A DNA stretch of 64,000 nt, taken from NCBI GenBank assembly GCA_032719365.1, contig CM064873.1, positions 41,517,742 through 41,581,741 on the forward strand. The letters run 5' to 3'. Position numbers and translations under genes: made by a program. Shown one piece after another: positions 11,356 through 22,500 of this stretch (within the stretch, counting starts at the first letter, position 1; each line of letters begins with the position of its first letter). The notes under the pieces are model-generated. The model was not told the DNA's origin. It did not search any database and saw only the letters and a program-made list of their open reading frames with translations. Origin of the DNA: Prinsepia uniflora. Its lineage: Eukaryota; Streptophyta; Magnoliopsida; Rosales; Rosaceae.

Positions 11356-11550
11356 CTCCTCCGGATGAGGTACCCCGGAGAGGTCACGGACGTCTAGTAC
11401 GTCCAGCGTCTATGACGCTAAGCATCGGGGATGCTGTACCCGAACGGGGTTCGGGGATTGAACTCGGAATTGAGACCCGAGTGGCACGCGTAGCCTTGTG
11501 ATTGTGACCTTATTGGACGTCAGGGACGTCAGACATCAGGGATGTCGGGA
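11356..11550 (+). promoter_or_regulatory. Hairpin cluster in Tekay LTR 1
   Basis: Eight potential hairpins in about 195 bp: CTCCGG/CCGGAG, GGACGT-CTAGT-ACGTCC, AGCGTC-TAT-GACGCT, AGCATC-GGG-GATGCT, CCCGAAC-GGG-GTTCGGG, CTCGG/CCGAG, GACGTC-AGG-GACGTC and GACATC-AGG-GATGTC. Copies lie at 18764-18958 and 26172-26366. LTR 3 carries one change in the CCCGAAC arm near 26260. Confidence 0.75.
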
Positions 11551-12057
11551 TTGGAGTGTATAGTGCAGCAACTAAAATTATGATTATGGTTTTGCTATAT
11601 GCCTTATGGTTCATATTATATGGTTTATGATTTTGGAATTATGGGGCACGCATGTTTGGAAAACGGAGGGGTAAATTATATGTTTTACTTATCAAACGAT
11701 TTCATAAACTTGTGTTTCGGTCCACTCACCCTTACTGTTTTGATAACCCCTCCAGGTCGGGAAACTGAGGTAGAGGAGGAACCAGAGGCTGAGGCATAGA
11801 TCTACTTCTGCGTACCTGAACCCCTGCTGGGCGGTGTACCCGCAGGATTACTTTAGAGTCGTGCTCGCAAACTTGTAATTTTGGATTATATCCCTTGTCT
11901 GACATTCGTTTAATTCGGATTTTATGTATGACTTTAATTTGGTTATTTATGCTTTTAAATGTTTGAGGTTAAAATTGGTATGAATTATTGGGTGTCAGAC
12001 GGGAGCAGGGCACGTCCCCTTGTGGTCCCTGTGGGATCGGGGCGGGTCCTGTCAGCT

Positions 12058-12069
12058 TGGTATCAGAGC
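12058..12069 (+). other. Primer-binding site, copy 1 (initiator tRNA-Met)
   Basis: TGGTATCAGAGC, complementary to the 3' end of plant initiator tRNA-Met, starts 3 bp after the LTR end at 12054. This is the usual site for minus-strand DNA priming in plant chromoviruses. Confidence 0.95.
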
Positions 12070-12186
12070 ACTAGGTTGTGGTCAGTACTAGGGTATTGGT
12101 CTGCATGCTAGACTAGCGATTAGTACTAGTTACTTTTCGACTTTTAAGAATATTGTTTTCTGATCTATGCCTCTTGACAGTTGGTT

Positions 12187-15100
12187 ATGCCTCCTAGGAG
12201 AATTCCGCATACTCGAACGGACGAGGATCTAGAAAGAGAGATGGAATGCGCGAGCATCGAAAGGGCTCAACGTTTGGGAGCCACTCCTTTCTGCGGGGGA
12301 TCAAACCCCGAGGATGCTCACGACTGGATCACCAAGTGGGAGAGGATCTTCTCGGTGATGCACTGCCCTCCGGGCGAACGAGTGACTCTGGCGGCCTTCT
12401 TACTGGAGGGAGGAGCCTACCAGTGGTGGCATGGACTCGAAATGTCCGGGTGGTCTGTCCATACCACTACCTGGGAAGCTTTTCGTTCCAGGTTTCTGGA
12501 CCAGTACTACCCGCGATCCTTTCGCGCGGCGCGGGAGGCGGAATTCCTGCGGCTGGAGCAGGGTGACATGTCTGTTTCAGACTACGAGCAAACTTTCGGG
12601 AAACTTTCCCGGTTCGCTGCCTCATTCGTAAGCACGGAGGAGGACAAATGCCAGCGGTTTGAGCTTGGACTCCGAGGGGAGATCCGGGCCAGTGTGACTG
12701 CTACCACTCATGCTTCTCTGAGGGATATGGTCGACGCAGCGGTGCGTGTCGAGGCCAGTCTGGCGGCACACCAATCACGACAACCTTCGGGGGAGGGGCG
12801 ACGTCAGGATCGCCCACATCATGGGCCATCGGGCCGAAAGAACAACAGGGGAGGGAGCTACAGGGGAGCACCCTCATCCTTCAAGGGTCGTGGCTGGTCG
12901 GGTCGACGTGGAGGCTCTCAGGGCAGAGGATCTGGACACAATTCTGGGCAGCACTCATCTTGGAGTGGTGCATCTGGTGGGCATTCGGGCAGGCCAAGGC
13001 CAGTAACTTGTTTTGCTTGCGGAGAGGAAGGCCACTATGCCTGTGATTGTCCGCAGTTGTCCAAAAACAACGACGCTGGGGGCTCGAGTGTGGTGCAGAG
13101 CACGGCGTCCCACACTAACGGAGGTCGCGGTCAGGGAGGCGACCGTGGTGCTGGACGTGGCGCGCGCGGGCGCGGACGGAACGGAGGGCCGAGGGCCCAA
13201 GTGTTTGCAATGACCCAGCAGCAGGCGAGGACTGCTCCAGGCGTGGTCACAGGTACACTACATATCTTTAATTTTCTTGTACGTGTATTGATGGATGCGG
13301 GGGCTACACATTCTTTTATTTCGAAGAGTTGTGCTGGTTTGCTTGATTGTGTGGTATCAGCCTTAGATTGCGAAATGGGTGTTGGCACCCCGATGGGTAC
13401 CGTGTACCTTGTGAATCAGGTGATTCGGAGGTGCCCGGTAAGAATTGAGGATGTGGATTTACCAGCAGACTTAATTATTCTGGATATCCACGACTTCGAT
13501 ATAATCCTAGGGATGGATTGGCTGTCGGAGCACGGATCGCTCATCGACTGCTGTAGCAAGCAAGTAATTTTGCGGAGCCCGGGTTTGCCGGAAGTTATCT
13601 TTCAGGGGGAACGTGATGGTTCGCCTCCTGAAGTGATTTCGTCACTTACTGCTACCAAACTTCTACGGAAGGGATGCCAGGGTTATCTGGCGCATGTCGT
13701 GTCGGAACGGGTCGATACTCCGGTTATCGACGAAATACCGGTGGTCTGTGAGTTTCCGGACGTATTCCCGGAAGACTTACCTGGATTGCCACCATCGCGG
13801 GAGATTGAGTTTACTATTGAACTACTCCCGGGTACCCGACCTATATCCCAGGCACCATACCGGATGGCGCCGGCCGAGTTACGAGAACTCAAGACTCAAT
13901 TACAGGAGTTGGTAGATTTGGGATATGTCCGACCGAGTACTTCACCGTGGGGAGCACCGGTGTTGTTCGTGAAGAAGAAGGAAGGAAGTCTCCGTTTATG
14001 TATTGATTATCGACAACTCAACAAGGTGACATTGAGGAACCAGTATCCTCTACCCAGGATCGATGACCTTTTCGACCAGTTGCGGGGAGCTCAGTGCTTC
14101 TCGAAAATTGATTTGCGGTCTGGGTATCACCAACTGAGGATTTCGGAGGAGGATATTCCGAAAACTGCTTTTCGAACCCGCTACGGGCACTACGAGTTCC
14201 TTGTTATGCCATTTGGTTTGACGAATGCTCCAGCAGCATTCATGGATCTGATGAACCGGGTCTTCCGACCCTACCTGGATAAGTTCGTGATTGTGTTCAT
14301 CGATGATATTTTGGTATACTCGAGGAGTGCCCGTGCACATGAAGAACATCTACGGTTGGTCTTGGAGAGACTTAGACAAGAACAATTGTATGCCAAGCTG
14401 AGCAAGTGTCAGTTTTGGCTGAGCAGTATTGGTTTTCTGGGACACGTGATATCGACGGATGGGATTTGCGTGGATCCCCAGAAAACAGAAGCGGTGACCA
14501 ACTGGACTAGACCGACAATGGTGACCGAGGTGCGGAGTTTCGTCGGATTAGCAGGCTACTACCGGAGATTCGTGGAGGGTTTCTCCAAAATTGCTGCACC
14601 ATTGACTCGTCTGACTCGGAAAGGAGTAAAGTTTATCTGGGACGAGCAGTGCGATCGGAGCTTTCAAGAGTTGAAGGATCGATTGACCACTGCACCTGTC
14701 CTTGCATTGCCGGACGACAGTGGAGAGTTTGTAGTTTTCAGTGATGCTTCACTGCAAGGGTTGGGCTGCGTGTTGATGCAAACTGGCAAGGTTATCGCCT
14801 ATGCATCCCGGCAGCTGAAGACTCATGAGTTGAACTACCCTACCCATGATTTGGAGTTGGCGGCGGTGGTTCATGCTCTCAAGATCTGGAGACATTATCT
14901 GTTCGGCGCAACGTGTCGGATATACACCGACCACCAGAGTCTTAAATATTTATTCACTCAGAAGGAGCTCAACATGAGACAACGGAGATGGTTGGAGCTA
15001 CTGAAGGACTATGACTGTACGATCGAGTACCATCCGGGTAAGGCCAATGTGGTGGCGGATGCACTCAGCAGGAAATCAGCGGGAACTATTGCACACCTGG

Positions 15101-15468
15101 GGATGGTGTATCTTCCCTTGCTGGTGGAACTCCGGAAGGCGGGAGTTATTTTGGGTACTGACGAGCATGGAGCTTTGTTGGCCAGCTTCCATGTGCGACC
15201 AGTACTGATTGATCGGATCATCGAAGCACAACTGCAGGATCCGATACTCTGTATTTACAGAATTGAGGTCGATGCGGATGGGAGACAGGATTTTACCATC
15301 CGGGACGATGGAGCACTGGTGAAATTGGGCCGTTTGTGCGCGTACCTGCAGTGGCAGAGTTACGGGCCGAGATACTTGAGGAGGCCCACAGTTCGGCCTA
15401 TGCTATGCATCCGGGAGGTACAAAGATGTACCGTACCCTCCGGAACCATTATTGGTGGCCAGGAATGA
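12187..15468 (+). CDS. gag-pol: Tekay-like Gag-protease-reverse transcriptase-RNase H polyprotein, copy 1
   Basis: The first in-frame ATG is at 12187, 118 bp after the primer site. Gag comes first, with the retrotransposon Gag core around residues 40-140 and a basic Gly/Arg/Ser-rich tail. A CCHC zinc knuckle follows (Cys275, Cys278, His283, Cys288). The aspartic protease has the active-site motif DAGATHSFIS with Asp370; Ala replaces the common Ser/Thr. Reverse transcriptase spans about residues 555-735 with Asp642 and the FIDD pair Asp706/Asp707. RNase H (about 845-965) starts at SDAS, Asp853. Near 15338-15342 a GCGC run shifts the frame by 2 nt (or -1), so the last ~44 codons to 15468 are out of frame and not integrase. 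The protein would act in cytoplasmic virus-like particles. The copy cannot make integrase from this frame. Confidence 0.93.
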   Translation: MPPRRIPHTRTDEDLEREMECASIERAQRLGATPFCGGSNPEDAHDWITKWERIFSVMHCPPGERVTLAAFLLEGGAYQWWHGLEMSGWSVHTTTWEAFRSRFLDQYYPRSFRAAREAEFLRLEQGDMSVSDYEQTFGKLSRFAASFVSTEEDKCQRFELGLRGEIRASVTATTHASLRDMVDAAVRVEASLAAHQSRQPSGEGRRQDRPHHGPSGRKNNRGGSYRGAPSSFKGRGWSGRRGGSQGRGSGHNSGQHSSWSGASGGHSGRPRPVTCFACGEEGHYACDCPQLSKNNDAGGSSVVQSTASHTNGGRGQGGDRGAGRGARGRGRNGGPRAQVFAMTQQQARTAPGVVTGTLHIFNFLVRVLMDAGATHSFISKSCAGLLDCVVSALDCEMGVGTPMGTVYLVNQVIRRCPVRIEDVDLPADLIILDIHDFDIILGMDWLSEHGSLIDCCSKQVILRSPGLPEVIFQGERDGSPPEVISSLTATKLLRKGCQGYLAHVVSERVDTPVIDEIPVVCEFPDVFPEDLPGLPPSREIEFTIELLPGTRPISQAPYRMAPAELRELKTQLQELVDLGYVRPSTSPWGAPVLFVKKKEGSLRLCIDYRQLNKVTLRNQYPLPRIDDLFDQLRGAQCFSKIDLRSGYHQLRISEEDIPKTAFRTRYGHYEFLVMPFGLTNAPAAFMDLMNRVFRPYLDKFVIVFIDDILVYSRSARAHEEHLRLVLERLRQEQLYAKLSKCQFWLSSIGFLGHVISTDGICVDPQKTEAVTNWTRPTMVTEVRSFVGLAGYYRRFVEGFSKIAAPLTRLTRKGVKFIWDEQCDRSFQELKDRLTTAPVLALPDDSGEFVVFSDASLQGLGCVLMQTGKVIAYASRQLKTHELNYPTHDLELAAVVHALKIWRHYLFGATCRIYTDHQSLKYLFTQKELNMRQRRWLELLKDYDCTIEYHPGKANVVADALSRKSAGTIAHLGMVYLPLLVELRKAGVILGTDEHGALLASFHVRPVLIDRIIEAQLQDPILCIYRIEVDADGRQDFTIRDDGALVKLGRLCAYLQWQSYGPRYLRRPTVRPMLCIREVQRCTVPSGTIIGGQE

Positions 15469-16634
15469 AGAAGGATATTGCTGAGTTCGTGAGCAAATGC
15501 TTAACCTGTCAGCAGGTTAAGGCGGAACGGCAGAGACCGTATGGGGCTATGCAGCCACATCCGATTCCTGAGTGGAAGTGGGATCACATCACCATGGACT
15601 TCGTCTTTAAGTTACCGAGGACTCAGAATGGAGTGGACGGAGTATGGGTGATCGTGGATCGGTTAACCAAATCAGCCCATTTTCTGCCAGTTCAGGAAAC
15701 CTATAAACCTAACCGACTGGCTCAGTTGTTTGTGAAGGAAATCATACGACTTCATGGTACGCCGGAATCGATCGTGTCCGATCGTGATCCGCGTTTCACT
15801 TCCAGGTTCTAGCGGAGTTTGCAAGCTACTCTGGGAACAAACCTACGTTTCAGTACTGCTTTCCATCCACAGACCGATGGACAGTCTGAAAGAACCATTC
15901 AAACCCTGGAGGACATGATGAGGTCATGTGTACTACAGTTTCAAGACTCTTGGGATACTCATTTGCCATTGATGGAATTCGCTTACAACAACAGCTATCA
16001 GGCAAGCATCGGGATGGCACCTTATGAGGCACTGTATGGCCGACAGTGCAGGACACCTATCTGCTGGACGGAGGTAGGAGAGCGAGCGGCTGTAGGGCCG
16101 GAGATAATGGACTTAACCATGGAAACTGTTCGCGTGATCAAGGAAAGATTGAAGGTGGCACAGGATCGCCAGAAGAGTTATGCCGACCGACGGATTCGAG
16201 ACTTGGAGTTTGAAGTGGGAGATTTTGTCTTCCTGAAGTTGTCTCCGTGGAAAGGGATTATCCGTTTTAGCCGACGGGGGAAACTGAGTCCGCGTTTTAT
16301 CGGACCTTATGAAATCGTGGAGAGAATTGGCAGAGTTGCATACAGATTGGCACTACCCCCAGAACTATCAAGAGTTCACGATGTTTTCCACGTATCGATG
16401 TTGCGGATGTATGTACGTGATGCTTCTCATGTACTTGGGGAACAACCTGTCGAACTGCGGGAGGATTTGAGCTTTGAAGAACAACCAGTACAGATCTTGG
16501 ATCGGAAGGACAAGGTACTACGTCGAAAGACGATCCCTCTCGTGAAAATTCTCTGGAGAAACCAGAACGTGGAAGAAGCCACATGGGAGCCTGAGGCTCA
16601 GATGCGTGAACAATTTCCTCATTTGTTTCTTTGA
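15336..16634 (+). pseudogene. gag-pol: Tekay-like integrase with chromodomain, copy 1, broken by frameshift and stop
   Basis: This continues the polyprotein in another frame after the shift near 15338. The zinc-binding His-His-Cys-Cys region is present (His in EEAHSS and NHYWW, then CLTC). The catalytic Asp in MDFVF is at 15597-15599, the second Asp in VSDRDP at 15780-15782 and the Glu in GQSERT at 15888-15890, giving DD35E spacing. A TAG at 15810-15812 interrupts between the second Asp and the Glu where family members have Trp. The C-terminal part (about 16480-16630) has the chromodomain pattern ending YLV-like WRNQ...EATWEPE, which in chromoviruses directs insertion to heterochromatin. The reading frame ends at TGA 16632-16634, overlapping the hairpin before the polypurine tract. 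Confidence 0.9.
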
Positions 16635-16667
16635 AATTTCGGGACGAAATTTCTTAAGGGGGGAAGG
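16633..16667 (+). other. Hairpin and polypurine tract before LTR 2
   Basis: GAAATTTCG-GGA-CGAAATTTC (16633-16653) is a perfect 9-bp stem with a 3-nt loop. The polypurine tract AAGGGGGGAAGG follows at 16656-16667 and the LTR starts at 16669. The tract primes plus-strand DNA synthesis. Confidence 0.88.
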
Positions 16668-17886
16668 TTGTAACACCCCGGAAATTCGAGGATTCTCATT
16701 TTGTAATTTTATGTGTGATTTGACGATTTTACCCTTGTGATTGGTATGGTCAAATTATTGACTTTTTGATTGATGAACTAAATGGATTTTGACCTATGAC
16801 CGTGACGTAGTTCGGGACGTCACGAGTTCATAGACAGGTGGCACGTCCGATTCGGACGATCAGGGTGAAAGTTATGGCTATCGGAAGTTCAGGGGCATTA
16901 CCGTAATTTGGACTCTCGGGGGAAAATGTTGACTTTTCTTTTGACAACTAATTTTCAGTTGACTCAAGGACCGTTGGGTAGGCCTCGACGTCCTGAGTCC
17001 GTAGACAGGCGGCACGCCGAAATCGGACTTCGTACGAGGAAGTTATGGTCAGAAACGTGAATTCGGGAAGTTCGTGTCTCGGTTTTCGTGTCGAATATTA
17101 TATTCAGAAATTCTGATTGAAGGACACCTGGGGAGTGACAAGTGTCACTCACCCATTGGCTAGATTGGATCAGATCCACTATTGAATTAATTAACATTTG
17201 AATCAGCTTTAAATTTCAGCCTTTGGATTGGAAACCCCAGATCAGATCTCAGCCCTTGATCTAATCTGGAGATTCAATCTGAGCCATCCATTTCCTTCCC
17301 TCCATTTCTTTATAATTCATACCCGCAGAGCACATTCAGCCATTTCGATCCAACATTCCAGCAAACCATCCACTCTCTGTGTCTGTGTATTGGGGACTTG
17401 CCGGCGAGGCTGAACGGCGGCAGTGAGCACGGCGGAGGACGGCGGCGTGGGAGGAAGCAGGGGAACCCGAAACGGTTTCGAAACCAGATTTTTGGTAAAT
17501 CCATTTCCCACGTTTGATTCGTCCATTATGAATCCTAACCAACTCTAGGAACCTCCAGGAACTTACTGGAATCGATCTCGTGGCCGGTGGAGCTCAGGGA
17601 GGTAGCAAAACGGCGACGGGAGGCCAGGGCTGTTCTTCGAGGTAGGCCTTCGATTCAATCCGTTTTTCTCAAATTTAATTACGTGGAACTAATCTAGGAT
17701 TTAAGGCGAGTAATTAGGAATTGGAAGGAATGAAAATGATTCAGAAATGAAGGAATGGCAACCGGGTCATGATCGCGGGTCTGATCGACCCGAGTTGCAG
17801 GAAAACGGGTCAACCCGTCTGAGGACAGTGGTGCTGACGTGGCACCCTGTCAGTCTGTCAGATGACGTGGACCAACCGTGAGCCAA

Positions 17887-18167
17887 CACGTGTCACATGT
17901 CAGTGCACAGTCAGCACTGACATGTCAGTGACGTGGACCAGTCAGGGACTGCCACGTGTCACTGACATGTCAGTGACGTGGACCAGTGCCGTGCTGACAC
18001 GTGGCACATGTCAGATCTGACACGTGGTCTGACAGATCAGCAGGGTGGACCAATAGGATGTTGACACGTGGCACCTGTCAGAGTCTGACATGTCAGACCT
18101 GACAGCTGTCAGATGACGTCAGCATGACGTCATGCTGACGTCAGCAGTGACGTCAGCGATGACGTCA
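17887..18167 (+). promoter_or_regulatory. bZIP-site cluster in LTR 2
   Basis: Exact positional copy of 10479-10759, with the five CACGTG and five TGACGTCA cores kept. One base beside the first CACGTG differs from LTR 1 (GCCAACACGTG in place of GCCGACACGTG). Confidence 0.7.
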
Positions 18168-18763
18168 GCAGGACTGTTCCACCGTTGACCGCCGCGTTGA
18201 CCGGCGCGTGGGGGCGCGTGTGAACAGTGTTTCTGGTGGGACCACCACCATTCTTTAGGTTTCGACGATCCGGATCCAATGGCGGTGGTTTCGGGTCGAT
18301 CGGAGATCCTTAAGTTGGTCAAAATAAGGTTTATTGCCTTGGGAAGCGCGTTCGGGCGGCTTTCCCGGGTCGGTTTCGACCTAGACTTTCATGGTTGAAT
18401 GTTGGGGGTTTAATTTGACCTTTACGAATACTTGGACTTGACAGGGATTGTACATTTGTACCAGGACGAGGGTATACGTTCGGTTTCTAGCAGGATTGTA
18501 CTGTGAGTGGGCCATTTTCTTAAACCCTTGTGTGCATAAATGTTTTCTGGTTTTATTATACTTATTCACATGCTAAAACAATGATGGTTTTGATGATATG
18601 AAAAATATGGTTATGGCACGTTTCACGGTATTTGGGCTTGAGACCCGTCCGATGAAACTGAATGATTGGTTCGGATTCTACCTATGTATATATATGTTTG
18701 CATGTGGATATCAATAAAATGTATTTGTTACTGCACTGTATAGATCCTTCCATATTATATTGT

Positions 18764-18958
18764 CTCCTCCGGATGAGGTACCCCGGAGAGGTCACGGACG
18801 TCTAGTACGTCCAGCGTCTATGACGCTAAGCATCGGGGATGCTGTACCCGAACGGGGTTCGGGGATTGAACTCGGAATTGAGACCCGAGTGGCACGCGTA
18901 GCCTTGTGATTGTGACCTTATTGGACGTCAGGGACGTCAGACATCAGGGATGTCGGGA
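18764..18958 (+). promoter_or_regulatory. Hairpin cluster in LTR 2
   Basis: Positional copy of 11356-11550 with all arms intact. Confidence 0.75.
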
Positions 18959-19465
18959 TTGGAGTGTATAGTGCAGCAACTAAAATTATGATTATGGTTT
19001 TGCTATATGCCTTATGGTTCATATTATATGGTTTATGATTTTGGAATTATGGGGCACGCATGTTTGGAAAACGGAGGGGTAAATTATATGTTTTACTTAT
19101 CAAACGATTTCATAAACTTGTGTTTCGGTCCACTCACCCTTACTGTTTTGATAACCCCTCCAGGTCGGGAAACTGAGGTAGAGGAGGAACCAGAGGCTGA
19201 GGCATAGATCTACTTCTGCGTACCTGAACCCCTGCTGGGCGGTGTACCCGCAGGATTACTTTAGAGTCGTGCTCGCAAACTTGTAATTTTGGATTATATC
19301 CCTTGTCTGACATTCGTTTAATTCGGATTTTATGTATGACTTTAATTTGGTTATTTATGCTTTTAAATGTTTGAGGTTAAAATTGGTATGAATTATTGGG
19401 TGTCAGACGGGAGCAGGGCACGTCCCCTTGTGGTCCCTGTGGGATCGGGGCGGGTCCTGTCAGCT

Positions 19466-19477
19466 TGGTATCAGAGC
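19466..19477 (+). other. Primer-binding site, copy 2 (initiator tRNA-Met)
   Basis: TGGTATCAGAGC, 3 bp after the end of LTR 2 at 19462. Confidence 0.95.
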
Positions 19478-19594
19478 ACTAGGTTGTGGTCAGTACTAGG
19501 GTATTGGTCTGCATGCTAGACTAGCGATTAGTACTAGTTACTTTTCGACTTTTAAGAATATTGTTTTCTGATCTATGCCTCTTGACAGTTGGTT

Positions 19595-22500
19595 ATGCCT
19601 CCTAGGAGAATTCCGCATACTCGAACGGACGAGGATCTAGAAAGAGAGATGGAATGCGCGAGCATCGAAAGGGCTCAACGTTTGGGAGCCACTCCTTTCT
19701 GCGGGGGATCAAACCCCGAGGATGCTCACGACTGGATCACCAAGTGGGAGAGGATCTTCTCGGTGATGCACTGCCCTCCGGGCGAACGAGTGACTCTGGC
19801 GGCCTTCTTACTGGAGGGAGGAGCCTACCAGTGGTGGCATGGACTCGAAATGTCCGGGTGGTCTGTCCATACCACTACCTGGGAAGCTTTTCGTTCCAGG
19901 TTTCTGGACCAGTACTACCCGCGATCCTTTCGCGCGGCGCGGGAGGCGGAATTCCTGCGGCTGGAGCAGGGTGACATGTCTGTTTCAGACTACGAGCAAA
20001 CTTTCGGGAAACTTTCCCGGTTCGCTGCCTCATTCGTAAGCACGGAGGAGGACAAATGCCAGCGGTTTGAGCTTGGACTCCGAGGGGAGATCCGGGCCAG
20101 TGTGACTGCTACCACTCATGCTTCTCTGAGGGATATGGTCGACGCAGCGGTGCGTGTCGAGGCCAGTCTGGCGGCACACCAATCACGACAACCTTCGGGG
20201 GAGGGGCGACGTCAGGATCGCCCACATCATGGGCCATCGGGCCGAAAGAACAACAGGGGAGGGAGCTACAGGGGAGCACCCTCATCCTTCAAGGGTCGTG
20301 GCTGGTCGGGTCGACGTGGAGGCTCTCAGGGCAGAGGATCTGGACACAATTCTGGGCAGCACTCATCTTGGAGTGGTGCATCTGGTGGGCATTCGGGCAG
20401 GCCAAGGCCAGTAACTTGTTTTGCTTGCGGAGAGGAAGGCCACTATGCCTGTGATTGTCCGCAGTTGTCCAAAAACAACGACGCTGGGGGCTCGAGTGTG
20501 GTGCAGAGCACGGCGTCCCACACTAACGGAGGTCGCGGTCAGGGAGGCGACCGTGGTGCTGGACGTGGCGCGCACGGGCGCGGACGGAACGGAGGGCCGA
20601 GGGCCCAAGTGTTTGCAATGACCCAGCAGCAGGCGAGGACTGCTCCAGGCGTGGTCACAGGTACACTACATATCTTTAATTTTCTTGTACGTGTATTGAT
20701 GGATGCGGGGGCTACACATTCTTTTATTTCGAAGAGTTGTGCTGGTTTGCTTGATTGTGTGGTATCAGCCTTAGATTGCGAAATGGGTGTTGGCACCCCG
20801 ATGGGTACCGTGTACCTTGTGAATCAGGTGATTCGGAGGTGCCCGGTAAGAATTGAGGATGTGGATTTACCAGCAGACTTAATTATTCTGGATATCCACG
20901 ACTTCGATATAATCCTAGGGATGGATTGGCTGTCGGAGCACGGATCGCTCATCGACTGCTGTAGCAAGCAAGTAATTTTGCGGAGCCCGGGTTTGCCGGA
21001 AGTTATCTTTCAGGGGGAACGTGATGGTTCGCCTCCTGAAGTGATTTCGTCACTTACTGCTACCAAACTTCTACGGAAGGGATGCCAGGGTTATCTGGCG
21101 CATGTCGTGTCGGAACGGGTCGATACTCCGGTTATCGACGAAATACCGGTGGTCTGTGAGTTTCCGGACGTATTCCCGGAAGACTTACCTGGATTGCCAC
21201 CATCGCGGGAGATTGAGTTTACTATTGAACTACTCCCGGGTACCCGACCTATATCCCAGGCACCATACCGGATGGCGCCGGCCGAGTTACGAGAACTCAA
21301 GACTCAATTACAGGAGTTGGTAGATTTGGGATATGTCCGACCGAGTACTTCACCGTGGGGAGCACCGGTGTTGTTCGTGAAGAAGAAGGAAGGAAGTCTC
21401 CGTTTATGTATTGATTATCGACAACTCAACAAGGTGACATTGAGGAACCAGTATCCTCTACCCAGGATCGATGACCTTTTCGACCAGTTGCGGGGAGCTC
21501 AGTGCTTCTCGAAAATTGATTTGCGGTCTGGGTATCACCAACTGAGGATTTCGGAGGAGGATATTCCGAAAACTGCTTTTCGAACCCGCTACGGGCACTA
21601 CGAGTTCCTTGTTATGCCATTTGGTTTGACGAATGCTCCAGCAGCATTCATGGATCTGATGAACCGGGTCTTCCGACCCTACCTGGATAAGTTCGTGATT
21701 GTGTTCATCGATGATATTTTGGTATACTCGAGGAGTGCCCGTGCACATGAAGAACATCTACGGTTGGTCTTGGAGAGACTTAGACAAGAACAATTGTATG
21801 CCAAGCTGAGCAAGTGTCAGTTTTGGCTGAGCAGTATTGGTTTTCTGGGACACGTGATATCGACGGATGGGATTTGCGTGGATCCCCAGAAAACAGAAGC
21901 GGTGACCAACTGGACTAGACCGACAATGGTGACCGAGGTGCGGAGTTTCGTCGGATTAGCAGGCTACTACCGGAGATTCGTGGAGGGTTTCTCCAAAATT
22001 GCTGCACCATTGACTCGTCTGACTCGGAAAGGAGTAAAGTTTATCTGGGACGAGCAGTGCGATCGGAGCTTTCAAGAGTTGAAGGATCGATTGACCACTG
22101 CACCTGTCCTTGCATTGCCGGACGACAGTGGAGAGTTTGTAGTTTTCAGTGATGCTTCACTGCAAGGGTTGGGCTGCGTGTTGATGCAAACTGGCAAGGT
22201 TATCGCCTATGCATCCCGGCAGCTGAAGACTCATGAGTTGAACTACCCTACCCATGATTTGGAGTTGGCGGCGGTGGTTCATGCTCTCAAGATCTGGAGA
22301 CATTATCTGTTCGGCGCAACGTGTCGGATATACACCGACCACCAGAGTCTTAAATATTTATTCACTCAGAAGGAGCTCAACATGAGACAACGGAGATGGT
22401 TGGAGCTACTGAAGGACTATGACTGTACGATCGAGTACCATCCGGGTAAGGCCAATGTGGTGGCGGATGCACTCAGCAGGAAATCAGCGGGAACTATTGC

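Larger units (their letters stand above)
9261..12054 (+). mobile_element. Tekay array LTR 1
   Basis: 2794 bp, starting TGTAACACCCCGG and ending GGCGGGTCCTGTCA, followed by the primer site. It differs from LTR 2 and LTR 3 at about three positions seen by eye (near 9374, 10335 and 10477), while LTR 2 and 3 agree there, so the insertion is recent. It contains a possible upstream TATA (CTTTATAATTC near 9899), a 5'UTR-like GC-rich stretch, an AG|GT donor-like site near 10230, a bZIP-site cluster, a second TATA/AATAAA pair, a hairpin cluster and a CTCCAG acceptor-like site near 11755. Confidence 0.95.
16669..19462 (+). mobile_element. Tekay array LTR 2 (shared between copies 1 and 2)
   Basis: 2794 bp with the same termini and internal landmarks as LTR 1, at +7408. 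It serves both as 3' LTR of copy 1 and as 5' LTR of copy 2. There is no target duplication on either side, as expected for a recombination product. Confidence 0.95.

Noticed and set aside
11356..11550. Hairpin cluster as a CRISPR-like repeat array
   Set aside because: No constant repeat with unique spacers. Each hairpin has its own sequence, and the context is a plant LTR.
15331..15345. Programmed frameshift between RNase H and integrase
   Set aside because: Tekay-type elements normally use one frame, and the site is a simple GCGC dinucleotide expansion with no slippery heptamer.
15810..15812. UAG in integrase as programmed stop-codon readthrough
   Set aside because: It stands where a Trp codon is usual, between two catalytic residues and not at a domain border, and a separate frameshift already disables the same gene.
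12246..16584. Small frames in other phases across gag-pol
   Set aside because: Shadows of the gag-pol reading frame. They repeat at +7408 only because the element does.
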